Shown: positions 31,963 to 41,515, counted from the stretch's first letter. The stretch is DNA of 64,000 nucleotides from an uncultured Eubacteriales bacterium (GCA_900542675.1 UQOT01000003.1:11160-75159), one strand, 5' to 3'. Made by a program: numbers and translations. The notes: generated by a model from the sequence alone, not told the origin.

Positions 31963-33099
31963 TTATCTTGATATGTCTGACCGCTTCTTGTGTTTAGTTT
32001 TATTTATAGTTTTTAATATTTCCTTTATCTTATCAATCCCGAAAAAATCTTTTATTCTGTCAAAATCTCTGACTTGTACTTTCAACCGACTATTCTCTAT
32101 ATTCAAGTCCCAAACTCTTGATTTTAACTTTTGATTTTCATCTGTGAGTTTTGAAATTGTAGCTGCCGACTGCTGTTGTAATTTTTCTGCTCGATAACAT
32201 CTTCGGGCGAGATTTTTAACAATCTTAATCAGTTTATTTATAAATGGCTCTACATACTTTGTCTTATATGTTTTTGCTGACATCAGCGTTGGCGGCTCTG
32301 TAATTTCAAAATCTTTATTATCATTCAGCTTTTGAGCCGTTACTATTGCATATTCCTCTGCGTTTGTATAAGCTGATATTTTATGCTCTAAATCTTCTTT
32401 TTGCTCAGTTAAGGCTTCAACTTCTTCAATCAGTTTGTCACGCTTAAATTCACTGACGGATTTATGTTTTTCGTGCGTTCCTTTTTTATCCCACTCAATA
32501 CCGTATTCAAGCATAATTTCTGATAACTTTTCCTTTTCGGAATAAACCCATCTGTTCCACTCCGTATCGCTTCTGCCTTTACCGACAAAGCCTTGTGCTT
32601 CAAGAGCCTTTTTTAGTGAAACCCTTGTTTCAAGTCCTCGCTTGCTGCCTGTTGTAAATGGAACGAAATCTATATGTAAATGCGGTGTTGCTTCGTCCAT
32701 ATGCAGATGAGCCGAGAATACATATAAATTCGGATTGCGTTCTTGAAATGTTTTCATATAATTATCAAGAATAGTCTTTGAAAGCTGACCATTCTCTGAT
32801 GCTGCGTGCGTATCCTCAAAATTTCCGATTTGCAATATTATCTCGTGAAATAATTTTTCCTGTTTGCCTGTACGAATTTTTTCGTAGTAGTCATCAATCA
32901 TTCTATCCTTGCGTGTTTGTCTTGCATTGAATTTGTCAAGAGCTTCATCGAATAGCTGATGATATACATCTTTTATGTTTTCATTACAATATGTAATGTT
33001 ATTTTGTGTACGCTCTGCGTCAACATTTTCTGCTGTGAAATCCCTATTGTTATGTCTTATAGAGCCTTTTCCGACCATTACGCTTATGCTTCTTTTCAT
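31963..33099 (-). CDS. Mob/Pre-type (MobV) plasmid mobilization relaxase
   Basis: 378 residues. The N-terminus SISVMVGKGSIRHNNRDF is the first relaxase motif, and HMDEATPHLHIDFVPF the HUH metal motif. A long coiled coil follows (about 195-370: VEALTEQKEDLEHKI, then AEKLQQQSAATISKLTDENQKLKSRV). It nicks oriT and leads the strand during transfer by a helper conjugation system. A candidate oriT palindrome lies just upstream at 33156-33176. AGGAGTGAT precedes the ATG. Confidence 0.92.
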   Translation of the reverse strand: MKRSISVMVGKGSIRHNNRDFTAENVDAERTQNNITYCNENIKDVYHQLFDEALDKFNARQTRKDRMIDDYYEKIRTGKQEKLFHEIILQIGNFEDTHAASENGQLSKTILDNYMKTFQERNPNLYVFSAHLHMDEATPHLHIDFVPFTTGSKRGLETRVSLKKALEAQGFVGKGRSDTEWNRWVYSEKEKLSEIMLEYGIEWDKKGTHEKHKSVSEFKRDKLIEEVEALTEQKEDLEHKISAYTNAEEYAIVTAQKLNDNKDFEITEPPTLMSAKTYKTKYVEPFINKLIKIVKNLARRCYRAEKLQQQSAATISKLTDENQKLKSRVWDLNIENSRLKVQVRDFDRIKDFFGIDKIKEILKTINKTKHKKRSDISR

Positions 33100-33155
33100 T
33101 CTATAATAATCACTCCTTCCTGTGTTTTTATAACGAGCGACAGCGAGTTGGTTTT

Positions 33156-33176
33156 GTTACTTTTGTCAAAAGTAAC
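33156..33176. other. Candidate oriT palindrome
   Basis: GTTACTTTTG-T-CAAAAGTAAC, perfect 10-bp arms, about 55 bases upstream of the relaxase start, the usual place for MobV oriT sites. The rest of 33100-33446 has no gene. Confidence 0.5.
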
Positions 33177-33404
33177 GCAAAAGCACTTTTGTCAGCAGAG
33201 CCAACAAAAATGCCGACAGTCTGCGACTGTTTGCGCTCTTGCAGAGGGCATATCGGCTGTCGCCGATGTGTTTCGCCTGCGGCTACACACACGCAAGCGG
33301 AAAATATAATTTTCGCTTGCTATTATGGTAAATATGAGTTAAAGCTATCGCAACACCTCATATTACCAATCGTCAATCCGTCATTTCATTCCGTAATTGC
33401 CTTA

Positions 33405-33427
33405 ACAGGAATGTGCCACATTCCTGT
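33405..33427. repeat. 23-bp perfect palindrome, right of mob
   Basis: ACAGGAATGTG-C-CACATTCCTGT, second copy of the palindrome at 31916-31938. Confidence 0.8.
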
Positions 33428-33446
33428 TATATCTCTTATGAAAAAT

Positions 33447-33680
33447 CTACCAACGAAAGTCCGTAGGCACACCTTTTTCATCGAGATATTTTTTGCGTGC
33501 TTCCTCACGCTCCTGCTCTGTCGGAGCAGTTTTATATGCGGTATAATGCTCACGCATTACCATTAAATTCAATTTCTTTTCAAGCCCCTGTTTAATATTC
33601 GTTTCGTACTCGTATAAATCGAAACAATGATATTTCACTAAGGCTAAAAATAAATCCATAGGTATCTGTACTTTTTTCAT
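33447..33680 (-). CDS. Small conserved mobile-element protein of unknown function
   Basis: 77 residues. KVQIPMDLFLALVKYHCFDLYEYETNIKQGLEKKLNLMVMREHYTAYKTAP is a helical sequence I recall from small genes between helicase and mob genes in clostridial elements. A conserved Arg/Lys-rich C-terminus follows. AAAGGAT precedes the ATG. It may help relaxosome assembly, but this is unproven. Confidence 0.65.
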   Translation of the reverse strand: MKKVQIPMDLFLALVKYHCFDLYEYETNIKQGLEKKLNLMVMREHYTAYKTAPTEQEREEARKKYLDEKGVPTDFRW

Positions 33681-33744
33681 ATCTTATCCTTTCAAGGTGG
33701 CAAGATGCCCTATTATTAAGATAGGGGAATCTTGCCATCTTCAT

Positions 33745-34704
33745 TTATAATTCCCAATACCATTGACTACCGACTTTAACCGCTTGAATATCCAAAGCCC
33801 TTTTTGCATTTCTCAAAGTCTTGTTGGATATACCTTTTTCATCAGCAAGCTCTGCAATCTTTGTCTGCGGCATTTTACCGTCCGCAAGCAGACTTTCAAG
33901 AAAATCCATCGCCGTTTTTTGCTTCGTTCCTTTTGCAGTTCCCGAAAGTAAATCATCAGCAGTTATATCGTATTCGCCAATCCATTCAAATCCGCTATCT
34001 TCGCTTAACCTAAATGCAATAGATTTTGCTTCGGGAGCAAGAGAGCTTTTTACTTGACATATAACTCGGATTTCCGGCTCATCTTTAATTCTGCCGACCA
34101 GCAGAACGCTTCTTGCCGCTGCTTGAAAATCAATAGAGCCTAAACCTCTGTACGCTGATTTTCCCATACTGCATTTATTCATATGACCGATTAAAACAAT
34201 CGCACAGCGGTATTTTTCCGCAAGCTCCGCTATATGCTTCATAACAGGACGAATTTCGTTCGCTCTGTGCATATCCACATCAGCGCCTAAAAAGCCTTGT
34301 ATCGGGTCTAATACCACAAGCCTTGCGCCTGTTTCGGATATAGCCTTTTCAAGTCGCATATCAAGCATTGTCAGCGGTGTGTCCTTATCGTCAATTACAA
34401 GCACCTTTGAACAATCAGCATTGGCAGCTACAAGACGAGGTTTTATTGTATCGCCCAAACCGTCCTCAGCCGTCTGATATATAACATTGACAGGCGGTTT
34501 TGCTTCCTCGTCAATAATACTTTCACCTTTTGTAAGTCTTGCGATAATCTGTAAAACAAGCGTTGTTTTACCCTCGCCGGGGTCGCCTTGAATAATCGTT
34601 ATTTTACCGTATGGGATAAATGGGTATAGCAGCCATTCCACACTTTCGCATTTTACATCTTGCATATTTATCAACTTTAACTCGCTATTCAAAATTTTCA
34701 CCAC
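33745..34704 (-). CDS. RepA/RadA-type AAA ATPase (replicative helicase-like)
   Basis: 319 residues. Walker A is GDPGEGKTTLVLQI near 40-50, Walker B is RLVVLDPIQGFLG, and later come GHMNKCSMGKSAYRGLGSIDFQAAARSVLLVGRI, as in plasmid RepA hexameric helicases. The last 60 residues form a winged-helix-like tail (MDFLESLLADGKMPQTKIAELADEKGISNKTLRNAKRAL). It may support replication of the excised circle or its transfer intermediate. Confidence 0.87.
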   Translation of the reverse strand: MVKILNSELKLINMQDVKCESVEWLLYPFIPYGKITIIQGDPGEGKTTLVLQIIARLTKGESIIDEEAKPPVNVIYQTAEDGLGDTIKPRLVAANADCSKVLVIDDKDTPLTMLDMRLEKAISETGARLVVLDPIQGFLGADVDMHRANEIRPVMKHIAELAEKYRCAIVLIGHMNKCSMGKSAYRGLGSIDFQAAARSVLLVGRIKDEPEIRVICQVKSSLAPEAKSIAFRLSEDSGFEWIGEYDITADDLLSGTAKGTKQKTAMDFLESLLADGKMPQTKIAELADEKGISNKTLRNAKRALDIQAVKVGSQWYWEL

Positions 34705-34800
34705 ATTTCTATTGAAAAGTTTGTAGAAATGTGGTAAAATAAGTCCGTGTTAGGGGAATGTTTTACCACATTTCCAAGTCCTTTTGTATTTGCCGATACA

Positions 34801-35127
34801 TTAGGACTTTTCTTTTTCTTCCAAGCCGTTGTATGTTTCTGCTACAAGGTTAAGAGTGTCTAAGAAATCATCTGTTATATCAGAGCATTTTTCTATCCTT
34901 TGAAGCTCCGCTAAAATTGCCGACATCTGATTTCTTAAAGCCTTGAATACTCTCGTATTACCTTGTACGATTATATCTCTTTCGGATAACCGTTTTACGA
35001 TATAATCTTGCTTTGTGAGTCCCGATAATCTGACACGCATATTCAAATCTTCGCTTTCTTCGGGAGATACACGAAAAGCAACAGTAACATTGCGCCATCT
35101 GCCGTGCTTATCCAATGTTTTCAGCAT
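34801..35127 (-). CDS. MobC-like mobilization protein
   Basis: 108 residues with a ribbon-helix-helix-like start (VTVAFRVSPEESEDLNMRVRLSGLTKQDYIVKRLSERDI) and a helical C-terminus. This is the layout of small relaxosome accessory (MobC-type) proteins in Firmicute elements, which bind oriT DNA. Its 5' end overlaps the integrase gene by 20 bases, so it is coupled to int. Confidence 0.75.
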   Translation of the reverse strand: MLKTLDKHGRWRNVTVAFRVSPEESEDLNMRVRLSGLTKQDYIVKRLSERDIIVQGNTRVFKALRNQMSAILAELQRIEKCSDITDDFLDTLNLVAETYNGLEEKEKS

Positions 35128-36202
35128 TTAATTCACCCCTTTCGTTATCAAGTTTATCCGCCATTTCAATTTGCTTCGAGGGGAACAGGTGAGCATATCT
35201 ATATGTAATATCAATACTTTCGTGTCCTACTCGGTCAGCGATTGCAACCGCTGAAAAGCCTAAATCAATCAAGTGTGATATATGACTATGCCTTAATGCG
35301 TGAATTTTGATACGCTTAACTTCTGCTTCTTTTGCACCTCTGCGCATTTCGTGGTGCAGATAGCTTTTAGTTACAGTAAACATTCTGTCGGTAGGCTTGA
35401 TACCGTAAAGCATATTGATATATTCCTCGATTTCCTCACATAAAAATTTCGGCATTTTAATTACACGCTTGCTTTTCTTTGTTTTCGGGTCTGTAATAAT
35501 ATCCCTTTTTCCTATACGCTGATATGACTTGTTAATACGCAAAGTACTGTTTTTTAAGTCAAAATCTTCGGGAGTGAGAGCAAGCAGCTCACCCACTCGA
35601 ATACCGCACCAATAAAGCACCTCAAACGCATAGAATGATAAAGGCTTATCCATCATTACATCAGAGAATTTTGTATATTCCTCTTTTGTCCAAAACTCTA
35701 CCTCTGCGCCGTCTTTATCGCCCATATTTCCTGCTTTTGCGGCAGGATTGCTTTTCAAATCATAATACTTGATTGCGTGATTGAAAATTGCACTAAGCTG
35801 ATTATGAATTGTTTTCAGATATGTAGGCGAATACGGCTTACCTTTTTCATTACGATAAGCCATAATCTCATTCTGCCATTTTATAACATCTTTTGCGGTT
35901 ATAGTGTTCATTTTCTTGTCCTTGAAAAATGGGAGTATCTTCTTGTAAATAATATTTTCCTTTGTAATAAAGGTATTTTCTCTTAATCTCTGCTTCAAGT
36001 CAGCAACATAGATTTCAACAAAAGTTTCAAATTTCATATCAAAATCCGCTTTTGCCTGTCTTAAATACTCCCGTTCCCATTCAAGAGCGTCCTTTTTCGT
36101 GTCAAAACCTCGCTTCATCTTCTTTTCGCGAACACCATTGTAGTTTTCGCAGTAGAACGAAGCATACCATTTTCCTCTTTTCTTATCCTTGTAAGCTGGC
36201 AT
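35108..36202 (-). CDS. int: Tyrosine-type site-specific integrase
   Basis: 364 residues; GGAGGGA precedes the ATG. An N-terminal AP2-like DNA-binding region (KDKKRGKWYASFYCENYNGVREKKMKRGFDTKKDALEWE) is followed by a core-binding domain and a catalytic domain. The catalytic residues lie in GIRVGELLALTPEDF (Arg), HALRHSHISHLIDLG (His-x2-Arg) and GHESIDITYRYAHL (His and nucleophilic Tyr). It catalyses integration into the 3' end of guaA and, with Xis, excision. Gene order xis-int-mobC is compact. Confidence 0.95.
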   Translation of the reverse strand: MPAYKDKKRGKWYASFYCENYNGVREKKMKRGFDTKKDALEWEREYLRQAKADFDMKFETFVEIYVADLKQRLRENTFITKENIIYKKILPFFKDKKMNTITAKDVIKWQNEIMAYRNEKGKPYSPTYLKTIHNQLSAIFNHAIKYYDLKSNPAAKAGNMGDKDGAEVEFWTKEEYTKFSDVMMDKPLSFYAFEVLYWCGIRVGELLALTPEDFDLKNSTLRINKSYQRIGKRDIITDPKTKKSKRVIKMPKFLCEEIEEYINMLYGIKPTDRMFTVTKSYLHHEMRRGAKEAEVKRIKIHALRHSHISHLIDLGFSAVAIADRVGHESIDITYRYAHLFPSKQIEMADKLDNERGELNAENIG

Positions 36203-36214
36203 ATGTGTCCCTCC

Positions 36215-36394
36215 TTATGATTTTTTATATATTTTTTCGTAGAAATACTCACGATTTAATCTTCCGTGCATTGTCAAATATCCCTGAGCTTCCTGTTCCT
36301 CATTCAGCTTTTTAATCAGTTTATAAGCATAGGCTTGAGAAACTTCAAGGACTTTTGCAACTTCGTCTGCTCTCATAAATAATGCCTTTTCCAT
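36215..36394 (-). CDS. xis: Excisionase-like small HTH protein
   Basis: 59 residues from the ATG at 36394, preceded by AAGGAGG; it ends 12 bases before the integrase start. MRADEVAKVLEVSQAYAYKLIKKLNEE is a MerR/excisionase-type helix-turn-helix, and NREYFYEKIY is the terminal helix. Small proteins of this kind beside tyrosine integrases bend attachment-site DNA and favour excision. Confidence 0.88.
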   Translation of the reverse strand: MEKALFMRADEVAKVLEVSQAYAYKLIKKLNEEQEAQGYLTMHGRLNREYFYEKIYKKS

Positions 36395-36676
36395 TGAAAA
36401 ACCTCCTTAAAGTTAAAATATATAATATTGCCGTTCTACCTGTAACAGCTTCCTGCCGTGAAACCCTGTTCGGCTCTGCGGTGTATTTATCAATCTCGGC
36501 TCGCTCATCATCAGGGGCTCCCGAAAAGCGACTTGCGCTTTTTGGGAAAGAGGAGAAGCAGCATAGTTTTTGAGCTTTCGTATTTATACGGAAGCGATTA
36601 CTACGGAGCTTGCTTCGACGAGGTCTTGGCAATACTTGCTGATTGAATAGCACTGTTACAGACGGTCATTCAGTTT
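36395..36676 (-). promoter_or_regulatory. Long leader of the xis-int operon
   Basis: About 300 bases lie between the leftward promoter and the xis start. One open frame on this strand (36345-36653) has no ribosome site and overlaps xis, so I do not call it a gene. The length suggests regulatory RNA structure. Confidence 0.4.
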
Positions 36677-36771
36677 TTACTAAACATTTCGATTTAGTAA
36701 TCATATTATACAGAAAAGTTTAGTATTTGTCAAGAGGTTTTCAAAAAAATATTAAACTTTTTAATTTAGTA
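36677..36771. promoter_or_regulatory. Operator array with TTTAGTA half-sites
   Basis: TTACTAAA-(N8)-TTTAGTAA (36677-36700) forms a dyad, and further TTTAGTA half-sites occur at about 36719-36726 and 36763-36771. They overlap both divergent promoters, so the XRE protein at 36833 probably represses int/xis and itself. Confidence 0.6.
36705..36733 (-). promoter_or_regulatory. Consensus promoter of the xis-int operon
   Basis: Minus strand TTGACA (36728-36733) and TATAAT (36705-36710), spacer 17. Confidence 0.85.
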
Positions 36772-36800
36772 TTGATTTTGATGTTGAATTATGTTATACT
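36772..36800 (+). promoter_or_regulatory. Promoter of the element's XRE regulator
   Basis: TTGATT (36772-36777) and TATACT (36795-36800), spacer 17. Confidence 0.75.
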
Positions 36801-36832
36801 ATGTATAAATTATCAGAACAAGAGGTGTTATT

Positions 36833-37336
36833 ATGGCTATCGGTAACAGAATAAAGCTGTTTCGTAATATGCGAAACCTAACACAAAAGGAATTGGGAGC
36901 AAAGGTCGGTTTTCCGTTTAATGCTACCGATGTGCGTATTGCACAGTATGAATCGGAAAAGCGGATACCAAAGGACGATATGGTAAACAAGCTCGCTTCA
37001 ACCCTTGATGTATCTCCTGCGGCAATTAAAGTACCCGATATTGATACAGATATTGGGCTTATGCACACCCTGTTTGCTCTTGAAGATACTCGACCTTTTA
37101 GAATAAGCAAAATTGATGATACAATCTGCATTAGTTTGGACAAGCACGACCGTTCTTATATTTCAATGCTTGATATGCTGTCGCTTTGGTATGATGAATA
37201 CGAAAAGCTACAGAATGGCGAAATCAGCAAAGAAGAATATGACCAATGGCGATATACTTACCCTAAAATGCAGGTTGAGCGTTTCAAACAGGATATTGAC
37301 AAGTTGCGAAAAGCAAAAAAGCAGCAATCCGAATAA
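36833..37336 (+). CDS. XRE-family regulator of the integrative element
   Basis: 167 residues; GAGGTG precedes the ATG. The N-terminal HTH (NRIKLFRNMRNLTQKELGAKVG, then RIAQYESEKRIPKDDMVNKLASTLDV) is followed by a C-terminal domain of about 90 residues (LMHTLFALEDTRPFRI) ending in a Lys-rich helix. This architecture is common as the master regulator of clostridial mobilizable elements. Divergent from xis-int with TTTAGTA sites between, so it probably keeps excision off. It lies next to the attachment site. Confidence 0.88.
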   Translation: MAIGNRIKLFRNMRNLTQKELGAKVGFPFNATDVRIAQYESEKRIPKDDMVNKLASTLDVSPAAIKVPDIDTDIGLMHTLFALEDTRPFRISKIDDTICISLDKHDRSYISMLDMLSLWYDEYEKLQNGEISKEEYDQWRYTYPKMQVERFKQDIDKLRKAKKQQSE

Positions 37337-37343
37337 ACGAAAA

Positions 37344-37383
37344 AATACCACTGAAAACTTTACCGTTTTCAGTGGTATTTTTA
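37344..37383 (+). terminator. Terminator after the element's XRE gene
   Basis: The stem AATACCACTGAAAAC / GTTTTCAGTGGTATT is followed by TTT. Confidence 0.9.
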
Positions 37384-37492
37384 TATAGTCAGTATTATCG
37401 GCTTATAATACAAATAGTATCATTTTAGTATCACAAGCTGTTTCCAACCCTTAAAAAGTCAGTGTTTATGCGACTTTCAAGGTTTTATGACA

Positions 37493-39043
37493 TCATTCCC
37501 ACTCGATGGTGGCGGGGGGTTTGCTGGTTATGTCGTAGACTATGCGGTTTACGTGGGGGACTTCGTTTACTATGCGACGGCTGACGGTGTCTAGGACTTC
37601 GTAGGGTATTCTTGCCCATTCGCCGGTCATAAAGTCGGTCGTTGTTACGGCGCGGAGGGCAACCGTATAATCATAGGTGCGCTCATCGCCCATTACTCCG
37701 ACGCTGCGCATATTGGTGATTACTGCGAAATATTGGTTTATGTCGCGCTCTAATCCTGCCTTTGCGATTTCGCTGCGGAATATTGCGTCCGCTTCCTTTA
37801 AAATTTCAAGGCGGTCTTTTGTGATTTCGCCTATGCAGCGTATTGCAAGACCGGGACCGGGGAACGGCTGGCGCCATACCAAATATTCCGGTATGCCGAG
37901 TTCTATGCCGAGCTGGCGGACTTCGTCTTTGAAAAGCAGACGAAGAGGCTCGATTATTTCTTTAAAGTCAACATAGTCAGGCAGTCCTCCGACGTTGTGA
38001 TGGCTCTTGATTACGGCTGCGTCGCCTGTGCCGCTTTCAATTACATCGGGGTATATTGTGCCTTGAACGAGGTAGTCAACCTTGCCGATTTTCTTTGCTT
38101 CCTGCTCAAAAACTCTGATAAATTCCTCGCCGATTATTTTACGCTTGGTTTCGGGCTCGGTAACCCCCGCGAGCTTGCTCAAAAATCTGTCCTCGCAGTT
38201 GACACGAATCATATTTATATCAAACTGTTTTGTGAAAATCTCTTCAACCTGATCTCCCTCGTCCTTTCTTAAAAGACCGTGGTCAACGAAAATACAGGTA
38301 AGCTGCTTGCCGATAGCCTTATAGAGAAGAACTGCGGCAACGCTGCTGTCCACACCGCCCGAGAGCGCGCAGAGGACTTTTTTATCGCCGATTTTCTCTT
38401 TTGCGTATTCAATATAATTCTTGGCATAATCGGACATTGTCCAGTCGCCTTTAACGCCGCAGACCTTGTAAAGGAAAGAGCGTATCATATCCTTGCCGAA
38501 AGGTGTGTGGTTAACCTCGGGGTGGAACTGAACGCCGTAAAAATTCCTGTCTGTGTTTTCAAACGCCGCCATAGGACAATCATCGGTAACGCCCACGACT
38601 CTGAAGCCCTCCGGCAGGGAAATTACCTTGTCGGTGTGGCTCATAAGGCAGCGGTTGGTTGTGTCCAGCCCTTCGAACAATACACCTGTGGTGTCAAGCT
38701 GGATATCGGTAACACCGTATTCACGTGTGTCGGCGTGATGAACGACTCCGCCGAGCGACATACTCATAAGCTGTGCGCCGTAGCATATGCCGAGAATAGG
38801 AATGCCGAGATTGAAAACCTCAGGGTCAACCTTCGGCGCCTTTTCGTCGAACACACTGTTGGGGCCGCCTGTGAAGATTATTCCCTTGGGATTTAACGCT
38901 TTAATTTCGTCAATCGGCTTTGAGTATGGAACAACCTCGCAGTATACGTTTGCCTCGCGGACACGTCTTGCAATGAGTTGGTTGTACTGACCGCCGAAGT
39001 CGATAACAATAACGGTTTCGCGGTTAATGGTATTGTTTTGCAT
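37493..39043 (-). CDS. guaA: GMP synthase (glutamine-hydrolysing)
   Basis: 516 residues, full length. The N-terminal class I amidotransferase has its Cys87 nucleophile (GICYGAQLM) and HPEVNHT; the ATP-pyrophosphatase has SGGVDSSV; the C-terminal dimerisation domain ends PPATIEWE. It aminates XMP to GMP in purine synthesis. The last codons coincide with the att core, so integration has replaced the 3' end with an equivalent sequence and left the protein intact. No terminator is left directly after it. A 187-base gap separates it from purF. Confidence 0.97.
   Translation of the reverse strand: MQNNTINRETVIVIDFGGQYNQLIARRVREANVYCEVVPYSKPIDEIKALNPKGIIFTGGPNSVFDEKAPKVDPEVFNLGIPILGICYGAQLMSMSLGGVVHHADTREYGVTDIQLDTTGVLFEGLDTTNRCLMSHTDKVISLPEGFRVVGVTDDCPMAAFENTDRNFYGVQFHPEVNHTPFGKDMIRSFLYKVCGVKGDWTMSDYAKNYIEYAKEKIGDKKVLCALSGGVDSSVAAVLLYKAIGKQLTCIFVDHGLLRKDEGDQVEEIFTKQFDINMIRVNCEDRFLSKLAGVTEPETKRKIIGEEFIRVFEQEAKKIGKVDYLVQGTIYPDVIESGTGDAAVIKSHHNVGGLPDYVDFKEIIEPLRLLFKDEVRQLGIELGIPEYLVWRQPFPGPGLAIRCIGEITKDRLEILKEADAIFRSEIAKAGLERDINQYFAVITNMRSVGVMGDERTYDYTVALRAVTTTDFMTGEWARIPYEVLDTVSRRIVNEVPHVNRIVYDITSKPPATIEWE
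37495..37506. repeat. Attachment-site core in the 3' end of guaA (att)
   Basis: ATTCCCACTCGA, identical to 25605-25616. The words GTATCA-N4-TAGTATCA at about 37416-37433 just inside the element may be integrase arm sites. Confidence 0.78.
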
Positions 39044-39230
39044 ATTTGTTACCTCGTGTATTTTTTATATTTGAAATGTGTAGTTTTATTTGTATGCCGA
39101 TAAATTTGCCGGCGCATAGGTTTATCGCGTATTTGCTATTCTCTATTTGCGACTCAATTTAACGACATTGCAAACCATAGCGCACAATTGTTAATCTCTG
39201 CCGCCATACATCATAGATGTGTGGTCACAA

Positions 39231-40652
39231 TTAGCAATTCTCTACGTTAACCGTATACTTTCCGGTAAAGCAGGCGTCGCATTTGCCGCAATTTGTTCCT
39301 TCGGCAATTTTGCCGAGGGCTTCAATAGACAGGTATGCGAGAGAGTCTGCGCCAATGTGTCTTCGGGTTTCGTCGAGAGTCATACGGTGTGCGATGAGCT
39401 GGTCACTGTCGGGAATATCCGTGCCGAAGTAGCAAGGATATAAAAACGGCGGCGATGAAATTCTGACGTGAACCTCTTTAGCACCGGCGTCGTGCAGAAG
39501 CTTAACAATTCTGCCCGAGGTCGTACCGCGCACGATTGAATCGTCAATCATAATTACCCGCTTGCCTTCAACTGCGTCACGCATCGCGTTAAGCTTTATC
39601 CGAAGCGCCGATTCGCGCTCCTCTTGAGTCGGCTGTATAAATGTTCTGCCGATATATCTGTTTTTGATAAATCCGACGCCGTACGGTATGCCGGATTCGT
39701 TTGCATAACCGAGAGCCGCGTCGAGTCCCGAGTCGGGCACGCCGATTACCACGTCTGCGTCAACCGGACTTTCCCGGGCGAGATACTTTCCTGCGTTGAG
39801 CCTTGCTCTATGCACGCTGCCGCCGTCTATTACGCTGTCCGGCCGTGCAAAGTATATATATTCAAAAATACAGGTGGAAGTCGGCTGTCCGCACCGGTCA
39901 CGGTATGACTTAATCCCGTCCTCATTTACGACAAGAACCTCTCCCGGCTCAATCTCGCGTACAAAGTCTGCACCAACGGCGTCAAGAGCACAGGTCTCGG
40001 ACGCGAATACATATGAATTCTTTATCTTTCCCATACAAAGCGGACGAAAACCTTGCGGGTCGCGCACAACAATCATACGCTTTGGCGTCATAATTATAAG
40101 CGAGTACGCGCCGCTTATTTCGCCCATAAGCTTAATCATAGCCTCGGCGGTGGAGGAGGTCTTAATCCGCTCTTTAGCCATCAATTGAGCTATAATTTCG
40201 CTGTCATTGTTCGTCTGAAAAATCGCGCCTTGGTTTTCAAGCTCGCGGCGCATTTTTTTTACATTTACCAAATTGCCATTGTGCGCAAGAGCAAATGTGC
40301 CTTTCTGATACTTTGAGACAAGCGGCTGAGCGTTTTCGCGGCTGCTAGAACCGGCGGTTGTGTACCGAACGTGACCGACAGCAGCATGTCCCTTAAGCTC
40401 ATTTAGAACAAGACTGTTAAATACCTCCTGCACAAGGCCCATATCTTTGTACTGGAGTACGCGTATTCCGCCGTTTTCGTCCACATTATTGACCGCAATG
40501 CCGCAGCTTTCCTGACCTCTGTGCTGAAGAGCGTAGAGACCGTAGTAGGTGAGCCTTGCGACATCAAGATTGTCGCCCATATCATATACGCCGAAGACGC
40601 CGCATTCCTCGTGCAGCGAGTCCTCGCCGAAGATTTCAGAATACTTATTCAC
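39231..40652 (-). CDS. purF: Amidophosphoribosyltransferase
   Basis: 473 residues from GTG 40652 (AAAGGAGG upstream). Cys17 in EECGVFGVY becomes the N-terminal glutaminase nucleophile after propeptide removal. The PRPP-binding motif is VIMIDDSIVRGTTSGRIV. C-terminal Cys residues (GTNCGKCDACFTG), with others in the body, suit the B. subtilis-type enzyme with a [4Fe-4S] cluster. It makes phosphoribosylamine, the first step of purine synthesis. Lies between purC and guaA in the same direction. Confidence 0.96.
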   Translation of the reverse strand: MNKYSEIFGEDSLHEECGVFGVYDMGDNLDVARLTYYGLYALQHRGQESCGIAVNNVDENGGIRVLQYKDMGLVQEVFNSLVLNELKGHAAVGHVRYTTAGSSSRENAQPLVSKYQKGTFALAHNGNLVNVKKMRRELENQGAIFQTNNDSEIIAQLMAKERIKTSSTAEAMIKLMGEISGAYSLIIMTPKRMIVVRDPQGFRPLCMGKIKNSYVFASETCALDAVGADFVREIEPGEVLVVNEDGIKSYRDRCGQPTSTCIFEYIYFARPDSVIDGGSVHRARLNAGKYLARESPVDADVVIGVPDSGLDAALGYANESGIPYGVGFIKNRYIGRTFIQPTQEERESALRIKLNAMRDAVEGKRVIMIDDSIVRGTTSGRIVKLLHDAGAKEVHVRISSPPFLYPCYFGTDIPDSDQLIAHRMTLDETRRHIGADSLAYLSIEALGKIAEGTNCGKCDACFTGKYTVNVENC

Positions 40653-40798
40653 GATATCCTCCTTTAAATAAGCGGTTTGAGTTTTTGCTTCGCCCGGAAA
40701 AGTTCAAAAGCTGAAGTCAAAAACCGCGCACTCCGCTTATATCCGGGAGGAGCGCCTTTGATCCTCTGAGTTGTATTTTAAATTAGTTATCTTAAAAA

Positions 40799-41515
40799 TT
40801 AAACGGTTTCGCCCATAAGACGCTTCATAATTTCCTCATAAGCGTCCTCTACACCGCCCATATCGCGTCTAAATCTATCTTTGTCGAGCTTCTCGTTGGT
40901 ATCCTTATCCCAGAAGCGGCAGGTGTCGGGTGAAATTTCATCAGCGAGCACGATTGTACCGTCGCTTGTCTTGCCGAACTCAAGCTTGAAGTCGATGAGC
41001 TTGATGCCGAGCTCTAACAGGTATGCCTTTAAGATTTCGTTTACTTTAAACGCGTACTTCGCAATTGTGTCAATGTCCTCCTGTGTTGCAAGACCGAGTG
41101 CGAGTACGTGGTATGAGTTTATAAGCGGGTCGCCGAGGTCGTCGTTCTTATAGCTGAACTCAAGCGTCGGCGAAAGCAGCTCCTTGCCCTCGGGAACACC
41201 GTATCTCTTTGAGAAGGAGCCTGCAGCAACGTTGCGTATGATAACCTCAAGAGGTACGATGCTCACTTTCTTAACTAAGGTTTCTCTGTCCGAAATTTCT
41301 TCAATAAGGTGCGTCGGTATACCCTGCTTTTCAAGCATTTTCATCAGATGATTGGTAACGCGGTTATTGATAATACCCTTTGACTGGATAGTACCCTTTT
41401 TTTCACCGTTAAAGGCAGTGGCGTCGTCCTTATAGTCAACCATTAAAACTTCGGGATCGTCGGTTTTAAATACCTTTTTTGCCTTGCCCTCGTAAAGCTG
41501 CTCTAATTTTTGCAT
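40799..41515 (-). CDS. purC: Phosphoribosylaminoimidazole-succinocarboxamide synthase
   Basis: 238 residues; the ATG at 41515 has GGAGG 8 bases upstream, and longer in-frame starts lack this. Signature segments are [34 protein letters not shown] at the N-terminus, [19 protein letters not shown] and [31 protein letters not shown]. It joins CAIR and aspartate with ATP. First gene of the purC-purF-guaA group. Confidence 0.96.
   Translation of the reverse strand: MQKLEQLYEGKAKKVFKTDDPEVLMVDYKDDATAFNGEKKGTIQSKGIINNRVTNHLMKMLEKQGIPTHLIEEISDRETLVKKVSIVPLEVIIRNVAAGSFSKRYGVPEGKELLSPTLEFSYKNDDLGDPLINSYHVLALGLATQEDIDTIAKYAFKVNEILKAYLLELGIKLIDFKLEFGKTSDGTIVLADEISPDTCRFWDKDTNEKLDKDRFRRDMGGVEDAYEEIMKRLMGETV

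Larger units (their letters stand above)
25605..37506. mobile_element. Integrative mobilizable element inserted at the 3' end of guaA
   Basis: About 11.9 kb bounded by direct repeats ATTCCCACTCGA (25605-25616 and 37495-37506). The right copy lies in the last codons and stop of guaA, a known integration target. It encodes tyrosine integrase, excisionase, XRE regulator, replication-type ATPase, Mob relaxase, TnpV and cargo (restriction-modification plus AIPR). No type IV secretion genes are present, so transfer would need a helper element. Confidence 0.88.

Noticed and set aside
36345..36653. 102-codon frame on the minus strand over the xis leader
   Set aside because: GTG start without a ribosome site, overlap with xis, and a composition that looks like non-coding leader; noted only as part of the leader.
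38279..38896. 205-codon open frame antisense to guaA
   Set aside because: Shadow frame of a well-conserved gene on the other strand.
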